NCBI RefSeq assembly: GCF_028743495.1
Contig: NZ_CP117968.1
Origin: Allobacillus halotolerans
Lineage (GTDB): Bacteria > Bacillota > Bacilli > Bacillales > Alkalibacillaceae
DNA length: 64,000 bases
Direction: 5' to 3' (one strand)
Position numbers and translations under genes: made by a program. The notes beneath the pieces were generated by a model. That model saw only the letters and a program-made list of their open reading frames with translations, ran no database searches and was not told where the DNA came from. Positions 35,946 through 44,887 of the stretch are shown piece by piece (the stretch's first letter is position 1; each line of letters begins with the position of its first letter).

Positions 35946-37238
35946 ATGAATCGCAGTAATGTATTAGTTAGTCTAGATATTGGTACATCAAAAGTAAAAG
36001 TAATCATTGGTGAAGTAACCAACGACGGTTTAAATGTCATTGGCGTAGGTACAGCCGAGTCCAATGGTATGAAAAAAGGAGCAATTGTTGATATTGACCA
36101 AACTGTCCACTCCATTCAAAATGCCGTTGAACAAGCTGAACGAATGATTGATATGGAAATAAAAAATGTAATCGTGTCGATAAATGGAAGCCATGTTCAA
36201 TTGCAAAACTGCCATGGTGTCGTTGCTGTTTCGAGTGAGACAAGAGAAATTGGCGATGAAGATATTCGAAGAGTCATTGATGCATCCCAGGTAATCTCTA
36301 TTCCTCCAGAAAGAGAGATTGTCGATGTATATCCACAACAGTTTGTTGTCGATGGCCAAGATGAAATCAAAGATCCACGCGGAATGATTGGTGTTCGTCT
36401 GGAAATGCATGGACTTCTTGTCACTTGCGGAAAAACGAACCTACATAACATTCTGAAGTGTGTAGAGCGAGCTGGTTTGGAAGTTGAAGATATTTGTTTA
36501 CAACCTTTAGCAGCAGGTGAAGTCGCCCTCTCAAAAGATGAGAAAAATCTAGGTGTAGCTCTTGTGAACATCGGAGCTGGCAGTACTACTGTCTCTGTAT
36601 TTTTGGAGGGTCAGATGATTGATACTTTGGTCGTTCCACTAGGTGGGGACAATATAACCAAGGACTTATCCATCGGGTTGAAAACAACAACCGAAGAAGC
36701 TGAAAACGTGAAAAAGGACTATGGACATGCTTATGTTCCAGAAGCCCAAAAAGATGTTACGTTCTCAGTCACAACCATTGGAAGTAATGAGAAAAAAGAA
36801 TTCGATCAAGTGTTGATTACGGAGATTATTGAAGCCCGACTCGCCGAGATCTTTGATTTCGTCAGAAAAGAAATCCGACGTATGGGTTTGCTCGAATTAC
36901 CTGGTGGGTATGTGATGACAGGTGGCGTCGTGAATATGCCTGGTGTAACGGATCTTGCCAGAGACATTTTCCGGACAAATGTCAGAACATCGATTCCTAC
37001 TTACATAGGTGTTCGTGAACCACAATTCACTGTAGGTCTGGGAACCTTGCAATTCGCTCATCGAAATGCGAAAATACAAGGTAAAGTTTTTCAGGAAGGT
37101 ATTGGAAATCTAAATCAAGCTGAGCCGGTTCCTTCCATTGAAAAACGAGAAAAACCTCGTCGAGAACAAAAGAATAAGCCAAAAAAAGAAGAAAAAGAAC
37201 CGATTCTTAAAAAATTGCAAAATTATTTCTTTGATTAA
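35946..37238 (+). CDS. ftsA: Cell division protein FtsA
   Basis: A 430-residue actin-fold ATPase that tethers FtsZ to the membrane. It shows the phosphate 1 loop VSLDIGTSKVKVIIGE, NIGAGSTTVSVF and GGVVNMPGV. The C-terminus is a basic linker followed by the amphipathic membrane-targeting helix PILKKLQNYFFD. The start follows GGAGGTG. Confidence 0.96.
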   Translation: MNRSNVLVSLDIGTSKVKVIIGEVTNDGLNVIGVGTAESNGMKKGAIVDIDQTVHSIQNAVEQAERMIDMEIKNVIVSINGSHVQLQNCHGVVAVSSETREIGDEDIRRVIDASQVISIPPEREIVDVYPQQFVVDGQDEIKDPRGMIGVRLEMHGLLVTCGKTNLHNILKCVERAGLEVEDICLQPLAAGEVALSKDEKNLGVALVNIGAGSTTVSVFLEGQMIDTLVVPLGGDNITKDLSIGLKTTTEEAENVKKDYGHAYVPEAQKDVTFSVTTIGSNEKKEFDQVLITEIIEARLAEIFDFVRKEIRRMGLLELPGGYVMTGGVVNMPGVTDLARDIFRTNVRTSIPTYIGVREPQFTVGLGTLQFAHRNAKIQGKVFQEGIGNLNQAEPVPSIEKREKPRREQKNKPKKEEKEPILKKLQNYFFD

Positions 37239-37300
37239 GATAAAGCGTCTCCTACGATACAGAAAAAGTAAAAAGGGATAATGAATGGGAGGAACGAATC

Positions 37301-38425
37301 ATGTTGGACTTTGAATCAAATAATGATCAATTAGCCACAATAAAAGTCATCGGTGTCGGTGGCGGTGGTAGTAATGCTGTTAATCGTATGATAGAAAATG
37401 GTGTACAAGGTGTCGAGTTTATCGCCGTTAACACAGATGCACAAGCTTTGAATTTATCAAAAGCGGAAACAAAACTACAGATTGGTGAAAAACTAACCCG
37501 CGGTCTTGGAGCAGGCGCGAATCCAGAAGTTGGTAAAAAGGCAGCTGAAGAAAGCAAAGAAGCTATTGAAGAAGTTCTTCAAGGAGCAGATATGGTTTTT
37601 GTCACTGCTGGAATGGGTGGCGGAACAGGTACTGGAGCGGCTGCTGTCATTGCACAAATTTCAAAGGAATTAGGTGCTTTGACCGTTGGCGTCGTGACAC
37701 GTCCATTCTTATTCGAAGGTCGTAAACGCTCTGTCCAAGCAGGCAGTGGTGTAGATTCCTTAAAAGAAAATGTTGACACATTAATTGTCATTCCAAATGA
37801 CCGGTTACTTGAACTCGTAGATAAAAACACACCGATGCTTGAAGCGTTTCGGGAAGCCGATAACGTTCTTCGACAGGGTGTCCAAGGCATCTCTGACTTG
37901 ATTGCTGTACCAGGATTGATCAATGTGGATTTTGCAGACGTAAAAACGATTATGCAAGACAAAGGTTCTGCATTGATGGGAATTGGTATAGCAACAGGAG
38001 AGAGTCGTGCTGGCGAAGCTGCGAAAAAAGCTATTTCATCTCCATTATTGGAAACATCAATCGATGGTGCACACGGTATTTTAATGAACATTTCCGGTGG
38101 AACCAATTTAAGCTTGTTCGAAGTACAGGAAGCCGCTGAAATTGTTACTTCTGCAGCAGATCAAGAAGTGAACGTCATTTTCGGTTCCGTAATCAACGAA
38201 AACTTAAAAGATGAAATTGTTGTAACAGTTATCGCAACAGGGTTCGATGAAAGTACGCAAACAAGTGAGCAAAGACCGCACACCCAGCGACCAGCTACAG
38301 GTCCAGCTCCATCAGCAGCTCCTCAGCCACAGCGTAAACCTGAGCGTCCAACTGCACAACAACCAGCCTACGAAGAAGATACGTTGGATATTCCGACATT
38401 CTTGCGTAATCGTAACCGCGACTAA
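37301..38425 (+). CDS. ftsZ: Cell division GTPase FtsZ
   Basis: A 374-residue tubulin homologue that forms the Z-ring. The GTP motif GMGGGTGTGAAAVIA, the T7 catalytic loop (NVDFADVKTIM) and the C-terminal interaction peptide LDIPTFLRNRNRD, which binds FtsA and SepF, are intact. A Pro/Gln-rich linker covers residues 318-355. The start follows GGGAGGAA. The stop codon is immediately followed by a mobile element. Confidence 0.98.
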   Translation: MLDFESNNDQLATIKVIGVGGGGSNAVNRMIENGVQGVEFIAVNTDAQALNLSKAETKLQIGEKLTRGLGAGANPEVGKKAAEESKEAIEEVLQGADMVFVTAGMGGGTGTGAAAVIAQISKELGALTVGVVTRPFLFEGRKRSVQAGSGVDSLKENVDTLIVIPNDRLLELVDKNTPMLEAFREADNVLRQGVQGISDLIAVPGLINVDFADVKTIMQDKGSALMGIGIATGESRAGEAAKKAISSPLLETSIDGAHGILMNISGGTNLSLFEVQEAAEIVTSAADQEVNVIFGSVINENLKDEIVVTVIATGFDESTQTSEQRPHTQRPATGPAPSAAPQPQRKPERPTAQQPAYEEDTLDIPTFLRNRNRD

Positions 38426-38699
38426 ATTTATCGCTCTGTTAAAGTTCGTTGTTGTTATGGTGATTCGCTTACGGTGAACGCTTTTACCCAAAGGGCATAA
38501 GGGCGACATCTGCGATAAATCGCAGTGTCTTCTTTACCGCGGGCACGGCTTCAGCTAACTTGGGAAGAAAAACACTTCCCAAGTGGATCTTCAGCTCGTG
38601 CTGTTCCCGCAGGAGTCGTCACCTTCGCTCTTCACCATACAACAACTATGCACAATCTCTTTATTATCAACACCAAACTTTAACAGAGCCAAATTTAAT
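38424..38699 (+). mobile_element. MITE-like element between ftsZ and its terminator
   Basis: The element (38432-38691, 260 bp) has ends CGCTCTGTTAAAGTT and AACTTTAACAGAGCC. The flanks AAATTTAT (38424-38431) and AAATTTAA (38692-38699) match at seven of eight bases, and the left one includes two bases of the ftsZ stop codon. It has no gene but holds a perfect hairpin CTTGGGAAG/CTTCCCAAG near 38558. Confidence 0.8.
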
Positions 38700-38714
38700 A
38701 AAAACACAATCAAA

Positions 38715-38753
38715 AGCCTGATTTAACTGGTAACAGTTAAATCAGGCTTTTTT
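38715..38753 (+). terminator. Terminator of the ftsA-ftsZ unit
   Basis: AGCCTGATTTAACT pairs perfectly with AGTTAAATCAGGCT and is followed by six T. It now lies about 290 bp after the ftsZ stop because the element above separates them. Confidence 0.92.
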
Positions 38754-38788
38754 GCTGTTAATCTTGGTATATTCTTAACTTCAAAACA

Positions 38789-38865
38789 TTCGTCAAAAAA
38801 GACCAAAATAAGAAAGAAGATGCACTGATAAAGTGACAGTTTTTTTATCAAGTCTCAGCTATACT
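38789..38865 (+). promoter_or_regulatory. Probable Spo0A-dependent spoIIG promoter
   Basis: TATACT (38860-38865) is a good SigA -10. A -35-like GTGACA lies 21 bp upstream, an over-long spacing like that of the B. subtilis spoIIG promoter, which needs Spo0A. TTCGTCA at 38789 differs by one base from an inverted 0A box (TTCGACA). A transcript from here would start near 38872. Confidence 0.5.
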
Positions 38866-38900
38866 TTTGTTAAATGCTTGTCAAAAGGATGAGTGAGTGG

Positions 38901-39812
38901 ATGCAGCTGTACTTGGACTTAATTTGGTTACTCAATTTATTGTTCGATTGGACAATCCTACTTTTGGTTGCTTGGTTAACGAAATCTATTTTTTCCAGGT
39001 GGCGAATTTTCTTCGGTGCACTTTTTGCATCGATGATCATTCCATTATCCATTGGCCTAGGGATTGATTGGTTGTTTCATCCGTTAGCAAAACTCATTTA
39101 TTCAATTGGCATCGTTTGGATTGCTTTCTCTTATCGTCAATTGAAGACATTGGTTACACAATGGATCAGTTTTTACATTGTTAACTTTTCAATTGGGGGT
39201 GGAATCTACGGTCTTTATGCATTTTTGGATGGAACCGTACCTTTAGCTAATCTTTCTCAAGGTTATGGAAATATTTATAGTTGGATTACCGTAATGGCCT
39301 TATTCCCAGTTGTACTTTATTTAACAAAAGAGCAATTTCAGCGACTCACCATCCATCGAATCAATGAACAGCAATTATATCCAGTTCATTTGTCATATAA
39401 CAATTCGCGAATCAAAGTCAATGGATTTTATGATTCTGGAAATCAATTGACGCATCCAATATCAAAAAAACCTGTCATTTTATTAGATGAATCGACTTCT
39501 AATCGGCTATTTGGAAAGTCAGTTACGCACAAGTTGCTTCAAACATCATCTTTATCTACAAACGAGCAGTCACAACTATCAATTCAGCTTATTCCATATA
39601 AAGCTGCAGGAGGAGGGGAGAATTATTTGCAAGCGATTTTATTAGATCGTGTGAGCATTGAATATGACTCCATTACTTATACAACGAAAGACGTCTATGC
39701 TGGTGTCCAACCAGGGCAATTCTCAAGATCAATTGACTTTAATGTGTTGTTGCATTCAATGGTTTTCCAGTCAAAGAGAACGAAAATATTTCAATCAGAG
39801 GGGGCATCTTAA
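38901..39812 (+). CDS. spoIIGA: SpoIIGA, membrane aspartic protease for pro-SigE
   Basis: A 303-residue protein with five N-terminal membrane helices and a C-terminal retropepsin-like domain whose catalytic Asp lies in YDSGNQLTHP (Asp178). It cleaves pro-SigE in the mother cell after activation by SpoIIR from the forespore. The start at 38901 (MQLYLDLIWLLN) is chosen because it matches the family and because the upstream starts at 38874 and 38889 fall at or near the predicted transcript start. The stop abuts sigE. Confidence 0.92.
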   Translation: MQLYLDLIWLLNLLFDWTILLLVAWLTKSIFSRWRIFFGALFASMIIPLSIGLGIDWLFHPLAKLIYSIGIVWIAFSYRQLKTLVTQWISFYIVNFSIGGGIYGLYAFLDGTVPLANLSQGYGNIYSWITVMALFPVVLYLTKEQFQRLTIHRINEQQLYPVHLSYNNSRIKVNGFYDSGNQLTHPISKKPVILLDESTSNRLFGKSVTHKLLQTSSLSTNEQSQLSIQLIPYKAAGGGENYLQAILLDRVSIEYDSITYTTKDVYAGVQPGQFSRSIDFNVLLHSMVFQSKRTKIFQSEGAS

Positions 39813-40537
39813 TGTTTCGTAAACTTCTAAGTGATCTTCAACGTTTTATCATTAAACTATTGGTTAAATTAAAGATTGTTAAGAGAGATGAAGTATATTA
39901 TATCGGTGGAAGTGAAGCATTGCCACCGCCATTATCAAAAGATGAAGAAAGGCATGTACTTGAACGGATGACAAATGGAGATCAAGCAGCCAAATCAATG
40001 TTAATTGAACATAATTTACGTTTAGTTGTTTACATTGCAAAAAAGTTTGAAAACACAGGGATTCATATTGAAGATTTAATTAGTATTGGTTCTATTGGTC
40101 TGATTAAAGCAGTAAATACATTTAATCCTGAAAAGAAAATTAAACTGGCAACCTATGCATCTCGCTGTATTGAGAATGAGATTCTCATGTATTTAAGAAG
40201 AAATAATAAACGAAAAACAGAAATTTCATTTGATGAACCATTAAATGCAGATTGGGATGGAAACGAATTATTGTTAGCTGATGTACTTGGAACAGATGAC
40301 GATCTCATTACACGAGAGTTAGATCATTCTGTTGATAAATCGCTATTATTAAATGCATTGACAAATTTAAATGGTAGAGAAAAGCAAATTATGGAAATGC
40401 GTTTTGGATTAGCAGGGAATCAAGAACAGACACAAAAAGATGTCGCTCAGGAATTAGGGATTTCGCAGTCTTATATATCTAGACTTGAAAAGAAAATCAT
40501 CAAACGATTAAAACGAGAGTTTAATAAAATGGTCTGA
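39812..40537 (+). CDS. sigE: Sporulation sigma factor SigE (pro-form)
   Basis: A 241-residue sigma-70 family factor of the early mother cell. The amphipathic, basic pro-sequence (about residues 1-28, ending LKIVKRDEVYYIGG) anchors the precursor and is removed by SpoIIGA. Region 2 (LISIGSIGLIKAVNTFNPEKK) and region 4 (DVAQELGISQSYISRLEKK) are intact. The start overlaps the spoIIGA stop by one base. Confidence 0.97.
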   Translation: MFRKLLSDLQRFIIKLLVKLKIVKRDEVYYIGGSEALPPPLSKDEERHVLERMTNGDQAAKSMLIEHNLRLVVYIAKKFENTGIHIEDLISIGSIGLIKAVNTFNPEKKIKLATYASRCIENEILMYLRRNNKRKTEISFDEPLNADWDGNELLLADVLGTDDDLITRELDHSVDKSLLLNALTNLNGREKQIMEMRFGLAGNQEQTQKDVAQELGISQSYISRLEKKIIKRLKREFNKMV

Positions 40538-40553
40538 TCTGATTTTTATTTGT

Positions 40554-40612
40554 CGAATAAAATCCGTCTTGCTGGAGAAACTGATAGATGACATCAACTC
40601 CAGTGGGAGGGG
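40554..40612 (+). promoter_or_regulatory. sigG leader: possible SigF/G promoter and hairpin at the ribosome site
   Basis: GAATA (40554-40558) and GGAGAAACT (40574-40582) weakly resemble SigF/SigG -35 and -10 elements 15 bp apart. CTGGAG (40572) pairs with CTCCAG (40598), with TGAT/ATCA inside, forming a hairpin that ends 1 bp before the ribosome site GGGAGGGG. In B. subtilis a sigG leader hairpin dampens translation. The two readings overlap and may not both hold. Confidence 0.4.
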
Positions 40613-40618
40613 TAAATA

Positions 40619-41413
40619 TTGGCAAAGAATAAAGTCGAAATTTGTGGTGTAGATACGTCAAAATTACCTGTTTTAAAGAATGACGAAATGCGTTTTTTAT
40701 TTAAAAGAATGCAAAAAGGTGAGCTCGATGCAAGAGAACAGCTGGTTAATGGAAATTTACGATTAGTATTAAGCGTCATCAAAAGATTTAATCATCGTGG
40801 TGAAAATATGGATGATTTATTCCAAGTTGGCTGTATTGGACTGATGAAATCCATTGATAATTTTGATTTAAGTCATAATGTGAAGTTTTCTACTTATGCA
40901 GTTCCGATGATTATTGGTGAAATCAGAAGATACTTACGGGATAATAACCCGATTCGTGTCTCTCGTTCATTAAGAGATATTGCATACAAAGCTTTACAAA
41001 TTCGTGAAAATCTAATCGGGAAAAACAATGCTGAACCGACGACGAGACAAATAGCGGCAGAAATGGAGTTACCACATGAAGATGTTGTATTTGCTTTAGA
41101 CGCAATTCAAGATCCTGTTTCTTTATTTGAACCAATTTATAATGATGGCAGTGATCCGATTTTCGTTCTCGACCAACTCCGTGATGAAAAAGAAAAAGCT
41201 TCTTCTTGGGTCAATGATTTAGCGATTCGGGAAGGCATTCAAAAGCTAAACAATCGTGAAAAATTAATCATTAATCAACGCTTCTTTGAAGGAAAGACAC
41301 AAATGGAAGTAGCTGATGAGATCGGCATCTCTCAGGCTCAAGTATCTCGACTGGAAAAAACAGCTATAGAGGAAATGAATAAAAATGTGTTAGAAAAAAT
41401 GGATGAAGCATAG
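40619..41413 (+). CDS. sigG: Forespore sigma factor SigG
   Basis: A 264-residue late forespore sigma factor, recognised from the N-terminal KVEICGVDTSKLPVLKN, region 2 (MDDLFQVGCIGLMKSIDNFD) and region 4 (EVADEIGISQAQVSRLEK). Translation starts at TTG behind GGGAGGGG, a weak start codon on a gene whose early expression must be limited. It follows sigE by 81 bp as in B. subtilis. Confidence 0.96.
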   Translation: MAKNKVEICGVDTSKLPVLKNDEMRFLFKRMQKGELDAREQLVNGNLRLVLSVIKRFNHRGENMDDLFQVGCIGLMKSIDNFDLSHNVKFSTYAVPMIIGEIRRYLRDNNPIRVSRSLRDIAYKALQIRENLIGKNNAEPTTRQIAAEMELPHEDVVFALDAIQDPVSLFEPIYNDGSDPIFVLDQLRDEKEKASSWVNDLAIREGIQKLNNREKLIINQRFFEGKTQMEVADEIGISQAQVSRLEKTAIEEMNKNVLEKMDEA

Positions 41414-41446
41414 TTTTCAAACTCTTCATTCGCACATATATAAAAA

Positions 41447-41471
41447 AGTCCAGAATTTCTGGGCTTTTTTT
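41447..41471 (+). terminator. Terminator of sigG
   Basis: AGTCCAGA pairs with TCTGGGCT (one G-U) across a 3-base loop and is followed by seven T. Confidence 0.85.
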
Positions 41472-41510
41472 GTTGTCTAGCAACATATTATTGTAATGAG
41501 GTGAGAGAAT

Positions 41511-41741
41511 ATGTTGCTTTCTGAATTGCAATCAAAAGATATCATTAATATTGACTCGGGGGCAAAAATCGGATTTATCGGAGATATTGAAATTGATGTA
41601 ACGGTAGGTGTGATTACGTATTTGATTGTAACAATCAGTCAAAAATGGTTCGGTTTGATCGGTAGTGAAGAAGAGTTGAAAATACCTTGGACGAATATCG
41701 TCAAAATTGGAACGGATGTAATCTTAATTCGATTGGATTAA
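41511..41741 (+). CDS. ylmC: YlmC/YmxH family PRC-barrel protein
   Basis: A 76-residue PRC-barrel domain protein of the YlmC/YmxH family (MLLSELQSKDIINIDSGAKIG). The family is sporulation-associated, but its role is not defined. GAGGTGAGAG precedes the start. It sits between sigG and ylmD as in B. subtilis. Confidence 0.9.
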   Translation: MLLSELQSKDIINIDSGAKIGFIGDIEIDVTVGVITYLIVTISQKWFGLIGSEEELKIPWTNIVKIGTDVILIRLD

Positions 41742-41806
41742 GCATTGTTTGATGAGAAAAATCCGAACAATTATGATAAAATAAGCGTATGTAAGGAGCG
41801 CTCAGT

Positions 41807-42607
41807 GTGAAAGATGTATTTAACTACAATGAAACGACAGCGATGTTACTCATCGAAGAATGGAAAAAGTATGGAGTCGTCGCAGGCTTCACAACGAAAG
41901 GCAACGGGATCAGCAATCCCCCATTTGATGGCTTGAATCTCGGGTTGCATGTGAATGACCGACGAGAAGATGTGTTGGAAAATCGAAGACGCACATCAGC
42001 TATTTTGAGTAGAGATTTAGCCGAGTGGAGGTGTATTAACCAAATACACGGCGACCGGATCGTCGATTTGACGAGCGGGAAAACGGAAGATAAACAGCTG
42101 CAACATGATGAACCGTTGATTGATGCCGATGGGATGGTATCAGGTAATTCAAAAGATTTCCTGGTGACCTTCTATGCCGATTGTGTGCCATTATATATGA
42201 TAGACGTCAATAAACGCTACTTCGGCATGGCACATGCTGGTTGGAAGGGAACGGTTAAAGGGATTGGCAAAAGATTGGTTGAACAATTTCAACGATTGGG
42301 AAGCAATCTATCGGACATGCATGTAGCAATCGGTCCGTCGATCTCACAGGCTCATTATGAAGTGAATGATGCTGTGGCTGAACAAATACCAACGGAACAT
42401 TCACAAGTTCTTATGGCTACGAAACCAGGTCATTATTTGCTTGATTTAAAAACACTGAATGAGCGAATTTTTGTTGAAGCTGGTATTCGAGCGAATCATA
42501 TTTTAAAAACAAATTATTGTACATTTGAACAAGATCGTCTTTTTTATTCTTATCGTAGAGACGATGGCAAAACAGGCAGGATGGCTGCTTTTTTAGGAGT
42601 ACTATAA
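41807..42607 (+). CDS. pgeF: YlmD, peptidoglycan editing factor/laccase-domain protein
   Basis: A 266-residue protein of the YfiH/PgeF (DUF152) family. The zinc-site residues appear as INQIHGD, TFYADCVPLYMID and AHAGWKGTVKGI. Members act on UDP-MurNAc carrying wrong amino acids or on purine nucleosides. The start is GTG behind AAGGAG. It heads the ylmD-ylmE-sepF-ylmG-ylmH-divIVA run. Confidence 0.92.
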   Translation: MKDVFNYNETTAMLLIEEWKKYGVVAGFTTKGNGISNPPFDGLNLGLHVNDRREDVLENRRRTSAILSRDLAEWRCINQIHGDRIVDLTSGKTEDKQLQHDEPLIDADGMVSGNSKDFLVTFYADCVPLYMIDVNKRYFGMAHAGWKGTVKGIGKRLVEQFQRLGSNLSDMHVAIGPSISQAHYEVNDAVAEQIPTEHSQVLMATKPGHYLLDLKTLNERIFVEAGIRANHILKTNYCTFEQDRLFYSYRRDDGKTGRMAAFLGVL

Positions 42608-42625
42608 TTCAAAGGAGCGTTAAAC

Positions 42626-43300
42626 GTGTCTGTACAAAACAATCTTGCAACTATTCAAGAAAACATTCAGAAAGCATGTGAGAAATCAAATCGAAATCCA
42701 GAAGATGTTCAAATCATTGCTGTTACTAAATATGTAACTGTTGACAGAGCACAAGAGGCCATTGAAGCAGGGGTTAGCCATTTAGGAGAAAACCGAGCAG
42801 AAGGTTTCCAAGACAAATATACAGCGATTGGTGATCAAGTGCACTGGCACTTTATTGGAACACTACAATCTCGAAAAGTAAAAGAAATTGTTCACCAAGT
42901 AGATTTCATTCACTCATTGGACCGAAAGTCATTGGCAAAAGAAATTAATAAACGAGCGGAAAAACCAATCTCATGCTTCGTTCAAGTGAATGTAAGTGGG
43001 GAAAGTTCAAAGCATGGATTGGAACCCGATGAAGTAAGTGACTTTATTCAATCATTGAAAGACTATCCAAAAATTAATATAGTTGGTTTGATGACGATGG
43101 CACCTCATACGGATGAAGAAGAAGTGATTCGAAACTGTTTTCGTTCATTACGGCAATTACAATTAGAAATTCAACAGCTATCGTTGGACTTTGCACCTTG
43201 TCAATATTTATCGATGGGCATGAGCAATGATTATCAGATTGCCATTGAAGAAGGAGCCACACATATCCGAATTGGTTCAAGTCTTGTCGGTGAGGAATAG
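42626..43300 (+). CDS. ylmE: YlmE, PLP homeostasis protein (YggS/PLPBP)
   Basis: A 224-residue PLP-binding barrel protein that buffers pyridoxal phosphate and amino-acid pools. The PLP Lys lies in IIAVTKYVT (near residue 36); HLGENRAEG, HWHFIGTLQSRK and YLSMGMSNDY are family signatures. The start is GTG behind AAAGGAG. In other bacteria the gene is also linked to sepF. Confidence 0.95.
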   Translation: MSVQNNLATIQENIQKACEKSNRNPEDVQIIAVTKYVTVDRAQEAIEAGVSHLGENRAEGFQDKYTAIGDQVHWHFIGTLQSRKVKEIVHQVDFIHSLDRKSLAKEINKRAEKPISCFVQVNVSGESSKHGLEPDEVSDFIQSLKDYPKINIVGLMTMAPHTDEEEVIRNCFRSLRQLQLEIQQLSLDFAPCQYLSMGMSNDYQIAIEEGATHIRIGSSLVGEE

Positions 43301-43310
43301 GAGGAGACGA

Positions 43311-43736
43311 ATGATGGGTTTTATGGATCGAGTGAAAGGATTCTTCGATTTGGATGGGGAAGAAGAGAATTACTATGCGGGGAAAGAACAGAGTAAAGAA
43401 CCTGCATCTCATGAACAAAAAAATGTCGTCAGTATACACTCCGTCCAACAAGATTCACGAATGGTTCTTTGTGAACCGAGAGAGTTTGATGAAGTAGAAG
43501 AAATTGCAGACCACATAAAGAAGAAAAAATCGGTGGTTATTAATATGCAACGCTTAGACCAAGCCAATAGTAAGCGTATGGTTGATTTTCTAAGTGGTAC
43601 AGTTTATGGCTTGGGTGGAACGATTCAAAAACTAGGAAGCCAAACCTTTTTATGTACACCAGAGCATGTGAGTATTTCTGGTAGTATCACTGGTTTGATT
43701 GAAGAAGAGTTTGAGTTTCAACGAAAAGGAAGGTAA
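43311..43736 (+). CDS. sepF: Cell division protein SepF
   Basis: A 141-residue protein: an N-terminal membrane-binding amphipathic helix (MGFMDRVKGFFDL), an acidic linker, and the C-terminal SepF core (about 60-140, VVINMQRLDQANSKRMVDFLSG, split here as VVINMQRLDQ and SKRMVDFLSG). It polymerises into rings and anchors FtsZ, overlapping FtsA in function. ATG at 43311 and 43314 both fit AGGAGG at 43299. Confidence 0.95.
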   Translation: MMGFMDRVKGFFDLDGEEENYYAGKEQSKEPASHEQKNVVSIHSVQQDSRMVLCEPREFDEVEEIADHIKKKKSVVINMQRLDQANSKRMVDFLSGTVYGLGGTIQKLGSQTFLCTPEHVSISGSITGLIEEEFEFQRKGR

Positions 43737-43741
43737 CGTGT

Positions 43742-44008
43742 ATGTTATTTGAAGTATTTAAATTACTCTCAACCGCTTTATCCATCTATTCCTGGGCATT
43801 GATCATCTATATTTTGATGTCTTGGTTTCCAGGTGCGCGGGAAAGTGGAGTCGGTGAGTTCCTTGGAAAAATTACCGAACCGTATTTAGAACCTTTCCGG
43901 AAAATCATCCCACCAATCGGTATGTTGGATATTTCACCAATCGTAGCAATTATCGCCTTGCAATTAGCGTCCAATGGTTTGTGGGTCTTGTATGGGATGT
44001 TAGCTTAA
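43742..44008 (+). CDS. ylmG: YlmG, YggT-family membrane protein
   Basis: An 88-residue protein with two membrane segments and the YggT motif (PYLEPFRKIIPPIGMLDISP). YggT proteins are linked to osmotic tolerance and, in plastids and cyanobacteria, nucleoid or chloroplast distribution. It lies 5 bp after sepF. Confidence 0.92.
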   Translation: MLFEVFKLLSTALSIYSWALIIYILMSWFPGARESGVGEFLGKITEPYLEPFRKIIPPIGMLDISPIVAIIALQLASNGLWVLYGMLA

Positions 44009-44030
44009 TTCGTTGAGAAAGAGGAGAACC

Positions 44031-44804
44031 ATGAAGATTTATCAGCATTTCAGACCAGAAGAACAGCATTTGATCGATCAAATTTTAGATTGGAAAGATC
44101 AAGTGGAAAGGACTCATATCTCTGTATTGACGGATTTTTTAGATCCACGCGAGCAAATCGTTTTTGAATCGGTAATTGGACAAGATGAAGAATTTCGTCT
44201 GTCCTTTGAGGGTGGTTATAACGAAGCAGAACGAAAAAGGGCAATCCTTTCTCCTTTTTATCTGGAAACCTCTCAAGAGGATTTTCAAGTGACTGCACTA
44301 CAGGGTACTTATCCAGCGAAATTTGTCTCATTAAGTCACAGGGATGTATTGGGAAGTATGATGTCATTAGGCATACATAGAAAGAAACTCGGTGATTTAA
44401 CAGTATCTGAAGGCGAATTTCAAATCATATGTGATGCAAGCTTAGCACCTTATTTTCAAATGAACTTGACACAAATCAAAAAAAGTCGTGTATCATTGGA
44501 AGAAGTAAGGTTAAATGAAGTCATTGTTCCAAGTCAAAATTGGGAAGTAAAAGAAAGTACGGTTTCATCGGTCCGATTAGATGTCGTCATGAAAGAGATC
44601 TATCGAATGTCCAGGCAGCAAGCACAAAAAATGATTGAAAAAGAAGCCGTAAAAGTTAATCATCAAGTCATACAGCAACCGGCTTATCAACTAGAACCTG
44701 GAGATTTATTATCCGTACGTAATAAAGGAAGAAGTAAGCTGATGGAAGTGCTTGGAACGACGAAAAAAGATAAGCAGCGAATAAAAACCGCATTATTAAA
44801 ATAA
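44031..44804 (+). CDS. ylmH: YlmH, S4-domain RNA-binding protein
   Basis: A 257-residue protein with a C-terminal S4 RNA-binding domain (SVRLDVVMKEIYRMSRQQAQ to EPGDLLSVRNKGR, residues about 180-240). YlmH homologues act in ribosome-associated quality control, binding stalled large subunits. The start at 44031 follows GAGGAG by 4 bp; the longer frame from 44013 overlaps that site. It shares a role with rqcH, also in this window. Confidence 0.93.
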   Translation: MKIYQHFRPEEQHLIDQILDWKDQVERTHISVLTDFLDPREQIVFESVIGQDEEFRLSFEGGYNEAERKRAILSPFYLETSQEDFQVTALQGTYPAKFVSLSHRDVLGSMMSLGIHRKKLGDLTVSEGEFQIICDASLAPYFQMNLTQIKKSRVSLEEVRLNEVIVPSQNWEVKESTVSSVRLDVVMKEIYRMSRQQAQKMIEKEAVKVNHQVIQQPAYQLEPGDLLSVRNKGRSKLMEVLGTTKKDKQRIKTALLK

Positions 44805-44887
44805 ATCGCCGAAATTGCAGGATTTACGCTGTTTGTGTCGAAAGTTAACCAATAATCGATAGTGAACGTACAATAGGGGGAGATTAC

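Noticed and set aside
36030..36571. Long reverse frames inside ftsA (and similar ones in ftsZ, ylbL and priA).
   Set aside because: They are antisense shadows of conserved genes with no ribosome sites.
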